10,202 bases of DNA, taken from NCBI GenBank assembly GCA_913043155.1, contig CAJWLY010000039.1, positions 1-10,202 of the forward strand. The letters are read 5' to 3'. Source of the stretch: an uncultured Nitrospinaceae bacterium. GTDB taxonomy: Bacteria; Nitrospinota; Nitrospinia; Nitrospinales; VA-1. The notes beneath the pieces are model-generated. The model ran no database searches. It was not told the origin of the DNA and was given only the letters and a program-made list of their open reading frames with translations. Positions 6,920 through 10,202 of the stretch are shown here, piece after piece; position 1 is the first letter of the stretch, and every line of letters starts with the position of its first letter. The translations under genes were made by a program, and so were the position numbers.

Positions 6920-6940
6920 CTCAGTCACCTAAGGTATAAC
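6912..6940 (+). promoter_or_regulatory. Promoter of the SpeE-like fusion gene, nearly leaderless
   Basis: TTTTCA (6912-6917) and TATAAC (6935-6940) are spaced 17 bases apart. Transcription should start near 6947, about three bases before the ATG at 6950. AAGG at 6931-6934 is 15 bases from the ATG, too far for a normal Shine-Dalgarno and upstream of the expected transcript start. Confidence 0.45.
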
Positions 6941-6949
6941 CTCATTATA

Positions 6950-9900
6950 ATGAAACGTTCTCCCATCGTATATTTTCTGTTTTTCTTTTCCGGGGTTACG
7001 GCGCTGATCTATGAGATCGTCTGGACCCGCATGCTCACCCTTGTATTCGGGCATACGGTGTTCTCGGTTTCAATTGTTCTTGCTGCGTTTATGGCCGGTC
7101 TCGGATTCGGGAGCTATTTTTTAGGCTACACCATTGATCGCATCTGCAAAGAAAGCGCGAGTTTTAGTGGTTCTCTCGGCGATGAGAACGGGGACATCGG
7201 GCTGTCCGAAGAACGGAGGGCGTTAACTCCGCTCTTGGTCTACGGATGGATCGAAATACTCATTTTTGCCGTTTGCACGGTCCTGTCTCTCGTTTTCTTT
7301 AAGTTTTCAGTTATTTATTCTTGGTTTCATATCTTCCTTCCCGAGTCCGTGGTGCTCCAGAACATAATCAAGGCGGCGCTGGCGTTCGGGCTTATGTTTT
7401 TTCCCGCGACCCTAATGGGGGCGACGTTGCCCATTATCACCAAATACTACGTCACAGAAGACACGAGACTGGGCAGCCAGGTGGGGATTCTATATGGCGT
7501 CAACACGTTTGGCGCCGCCCTGGGTTGCTTATTGACAGGATTCTTTCTTATCGGCACCTTCGGGATTTTACAAACTGTACTGGGTGCGGCACTGGTGAAT
7601 TTGTTCGTAGGGGTGAGTGCCCTCCGAATCTACCAGGAGTCGACAGGCGCTAGGATTAGTTTCCGCCTGCCACGTCTGACCCTACCTTCGTTTGTGTGGA
7701 CCGCGGAGCAGAAGGTATGGATGGTTGTCAGTTTCGTATGCGGTTTTACGGCGCTGGCTTATGAGGTGTTATGGACGCGCCTCCTTGTGTTCAGTATTTC
7801 CAGTACTGTTTACTCATTTAGCATGATGCTGGGAGTGTTTCTGTTGGGTATCGTGCTCGGCAGTTTGTTTGTTATTCCTGTGTTTCGCCGCGCTTTCAAT
7901 TTACGGACGGTGCTGATCTGCCTGCAGGGAGGTGTCGGGGTTTACGTGGTCTGTTCCCTGTACACTATGGACCTTTTGCTTTCACCTCCTTGGAACAGTT
8001 ACAACCTGCAGGATCCGGTAGCTGCGTTTTCCCGATATTTAAAGGATTCTTCGGCGCTCATGCTGTTGCCGACGATCGGCTTGGGAATGAGTTTTCCTAT
8101 CCTCATCAAAATGATCTCCGGTGGGAATGAGCACGTGGGGCGGGCAACGGGACAAATTTATGGCGCCAATACGTTGGGGGCGATTTTCGGTTCACTCGTG
8201 TCTGGGTTTCTCCTCCTGCCGGAATTGGGTGTGCAGAAGAGCCTGTTGTTGGTTGCAACTTTGAACCTCGTTATGGTGATGTTTCTCTTTCGTACGGGGT
8301 CTTACCTGACACTTGCTTTGCGAAAGGTCATGACAGTAGTTCTTGCTGGAATTATCCTTGCGATGAACATGGGCATACCGTCAAATTTGCTCGACAAGTT
8401 CTTCATGCGTGACAGCACCGGTTCGCGAGATGTTTCCCAGCTTCTTTATTTTGATGAAGGCCTCACCGATACCGTTGCCGTGTTCGAGGACAACTACGGA
8501 ATTTTGGATCCAAATGCAAAGCGTCTCATCACCAATGGCATTTCCATGTCTGCCGCTAACTTTGTTGCTTCACGCTACATGAAACTGTTTGCGCACGTTC
8601 CTATTCTTTTACTGGACAATCCGGAAAACGTTCTGGTTGTATGTTTTGGGACTGGGCAGACTACTGGTGCAGCGGGGATTCACCCATTGGTGAAAACTGT
8701 TGACAGCGTCGATTTGTCCGAAAGTGTTGTGCGTTCGGGGACAGTGTTTGCTTCAGAAAACCACGATGTCCTCAACAACGAAAAGGTCAATATTGTTCTT
8801 CAGGATGGGAGGAACCATTTGTTGACCACGCACCGAATGTACGATGTGATCACTTCCGAACCGCCACCGCCACGCACGGCATTTACCGTAAACCTGTATA
8901 CCCGGGAATATTACGAGATGGCGCGAAAGCGCCTCAACCCCGGCGGCATCATGGCGCAATGGATTCCACTGCACAGCCAAGGTGAAAAAGAAGTGCTGAT
9001 GCACTTGAATACGTTTCTCTCTGTGTTTCCCCATGCGATGGCCTGGATGTCGGTCGCCAACGAAATACTGATTATCGGGTCGGACCAGCCGATCGCAATC
9101 GATTTTAAGAAATTGAAGGAACGTTTCTCCGATCCGATTGTGTATCGGGCGATGAAGGATATTCAGATCCCCGATGTTTATTCTTTTCTCAGCAATATCT
9201 GGTTTTTTGAGGATCAGATGAGCACGCTTGCTGCGGGCCAGCCGGTCATCACTGACAACCGACCGATCATCGAGTTTTATCTGGACCTCGGAGATGTGAT
9301 CGGCGTGTCAGGGCGTGAACGACTGGTATTCACCCGGGCGTCGTTTGCAGACATTGCGGATCGGATTTCCGGGATGACCTACGAGGATAAAAAGCAACTG
9401 AAGAAACTTTACGATGCGATGGATCTCTACCAGCGAGGGGTCATGTACAGTAACCGCGAACAGCTCCTAGAGGCGCTTGTTTTGACGGGAGATAGCGACC
9501 TTGTGCGGTATCACCTTCAGGCGGGAACGGAGCAGGTTTCAGCGCTGGCCTTGGAGGTGAGCCAGAATCCTTCAAACCTTGAAGCCCTGCTCAACCTTGG
9601 CCATGCCTATTACCAAATTGGAGAATATGAAAAAAGTCTAGGAGTTCTCCAGAGGGTGTTGGAAAAGGAACCTCGCCAACCCCACGCCAACCTGTACGTG
9701 GGGTACAACCTGATGGAACTGGGTCGGCAGAAGGAAGCCAAAACTTATTTTGAAACCACCGTGAAGAACAATCCAGCCCAACTTCGCGGGGTTATGCAGG
9801 AACTGGCCTTGATTGATCTACATGCCCGGCTGAAAGCCGATCCGGAAAACTTGGGTCTGCTCAACGCTGTGGCACAGTTCTACAATATGAAAAAAGAATT

Positions 9901-10202
9901 CCAGAAATCGCTAGGATATTCTTTCAAGGTTTTAGAGGGGGACCCTCTAAATAAAAAAGCTCTACAAAGCATAGTGTTCAGCTACCGCGGGCGGGGCGAA
10001 CCGAGAGAGGTGTTGGACTACGGTAACCGATATGCGATGGCCGACCCGGAGGAGATCCATCTTCAGTACATCTTGGGTGAAATCTATGTGAAGACCTTAC
10101 GGTGTGAAAAGGCGGTTCCGTATCTGGAACAGGTGTTAAAGAAAGACGACACGTACCGAAATGCCCAGTCTCTTTTGAACGAATGTTTATCTCGCGTTTC
10201 GG
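6950..10202 (+). CDS. Membrane / spermidine-synthase-like / TPR fusion protein (partial, 3' end missing)
   Basis: The frame is open from the ATG at 6950 to the window edge: 1084 codons and no stop. Residues 1-480 are a membrane domain with about twelve hydrophobic segments, built as a tandem duplication: GVTALIYEIVWTR (15-27) recurs as GFTALAYEVLWTR (265-277), and YGVNTFGAALG (182-192) as YGANTLGAIFG (404-414). A polar loop (about 60-90) follows the second segment. Residues 500-775 resemble spermidine synthase: YFDEG (500-504), nucleotide-binding GTG (567-569), acidic D588, QDG with D619, and closing TDNRP (768-772). At the catalytic Asp position the motif is SEPPPPR (636-642), so classical aminopropyl transfer is doubtful. 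From about 874 to the end, TPR-like helical repeats occur (NLGHAYYQIGEYEKS, PYLEQVLK). Such proteins are usually annotated fused MFS/spermidine synthase; substrate unknown. It likely acts at the inner membrane, with the TPR part binding a partner. Confidence 0.85.
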   Translation, partial: MKRSPIVYFLFFFSGVTALIYEIVWTRMLTLVFGHTVFSVSIVLAAFMAGLGFGSYFLGYTIDRICKESASFSGSLGDENGDIGLSEERRALTPLLVYGWIEILIFAVCTVLSLVFFKFSVIYSWFHIFLPESVVLQNIIKAALAFGLMFFPATLMGATLPIITKYYVTEDTRLGSQVGILYGVNTFGAALGCLLTGFFLIGTFGILQTVLGAALVNLFVGVSALRIYQESTGARISFRLPRLTLPSFVWTAEQKVWMVVSFVCGFTALAYEVLWTRLLVFSISSTVYSFSMMLGVFLLGIVLGSLFVIPVFRRAFNLRTVLICLQGGVGVYVVCSLYTMDLLLSPPWNSYNLQDPVAAFSRYLKDSSALMLLPTIGLGMSFPILIKMISGGNEHVGRATGQIYGANTLGAIFGSLVSGFLLLPELGVQKSLLLVATLNLVMVMFLFRTGSYLTLALRKVMTVVLAGIILAMNMGIPSNLLDKFFMRDSTGSRDVSQLLYFDEGLTDTVAVFEDNYGILDPNAKRLITNGISMSAANFVASRYMKLFAHVPILLLDNPENVLVVCFGTGQTTGAAGIHPLVKTVDSVDLSESVVRSGTVFASENHDVLNNEKVNIVLQDGRNHLLTTHRMYDVITSEPPPPRTAFTVNLYTREYYEMARKRLNPGGIMAQWIPLHSQGEKEVLMHLNTFLSVFPHAMAWMSVANEILIIGSDQPIAIDFKKLKERFSDPIVYRAMKDIQIPDVYSFLSNIWFFEDQMSTLAAGQPVITDNRPIIEFYLDLGDVIGVSGRERLVFTRASFADIADRISGMTYEDKKQLKKLYDAMDLYQRGVMYSNREQLLEALVLTGDSDLVRYHLQAGTEQVSALALEVSQNPSNLEALLNLGHAYYQIGEYEKSLGVLQRVLEKEPRQPHANLYVGYNLMELGRQKEAKTYFETTVKNNPAQLRGVMQELALIDLHARLKADPENLGLLNAVAQFYNMKKEFQKSLGYSFKVLEGDPLNKKALQSIVFSYRGRGEPREVLDYGNRYAMADPEEIHLQYILGEIYVKTLRCEKAVPYLEQVLKKDDTYRNAQSLLNECLSRVS

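Noticed and set aside
6946..6951. Perfect TATAAT as a -10 box
   Set aside because: It overlaps the ATG of the fusion gene, so a plus-strand transcript would start inside the gene; on the other strand no -35 is found at proper spacing.
7321..7653. Plus-strand ORF of 110 codons in another frame of the fusion gene
   Set aside because: Overlaps the membrane domain of the fusion protein, whose frame is open for 1084 codons with clear motifs.

Overview
The window reads as an ordinary chromosomal stretch of a Gram-negative bacterium. There are no tRNA or rRNA genes, CRISPR arrays, insertion sequences or phage genes. Base composition is near 50% GC by eye. My best guess is the deltaproteobacterial/Nitrospinota range, from the response regulator with a VREVVREI-type tail, a stand-alone protein with several PCP_red domains, and a membrane/spermidine-synthase-like/TPR fusion. 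This placement is an inference and not secure.

Layout: (1) 1-869, minus: N-terminal 289 residues of a response regulator that runs off the left edge. (2) 870-1127: non-coding, with a good minus-strand promoter and a small in-frame upstream ORF. (3) 1128-5032, minus: a probable operon read dppB-type permease, dppC-type permease, then a YheS-type ABC-F ATPase. Neither the peptide-binding protein nor the transport ATPases are present. (4) 5033-5144: divergent control region, with a 15-bp palindrome on the -35 box of the next gene. (5) 5145-5894, plus: NIF3-like dinuclear-metal protein, probably made from a leaderless mRNA. (6) 5973-6803, minus: a 276-residue protein with three PCP_red-like repeats, convergent with the NIF3 gene. 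(7) 6804-6949: second divergent control region. (8) 6950-10202, plus: a very large protein, open to the right edge, made of a duplicated membrane half, a spermidine-synthase-like domain and TPR repeats.

The genes do not form one obvious pathway. The best candidates for new biology are the two multi-domain proteins around 6804-6949 (triple PCP_red, and membrane-SpeE-like-TPR fusion), the response regulator whose phospho-acceptor Asp is replaced by Ala, and the start signals. Most genes here lack a clear Shine-Dalgarno sequence, and two plus-strand promoters sit so close to their ATG that the mRNAs should be leaderless or nearly so. I see no clearly undescribed multi-gene system.
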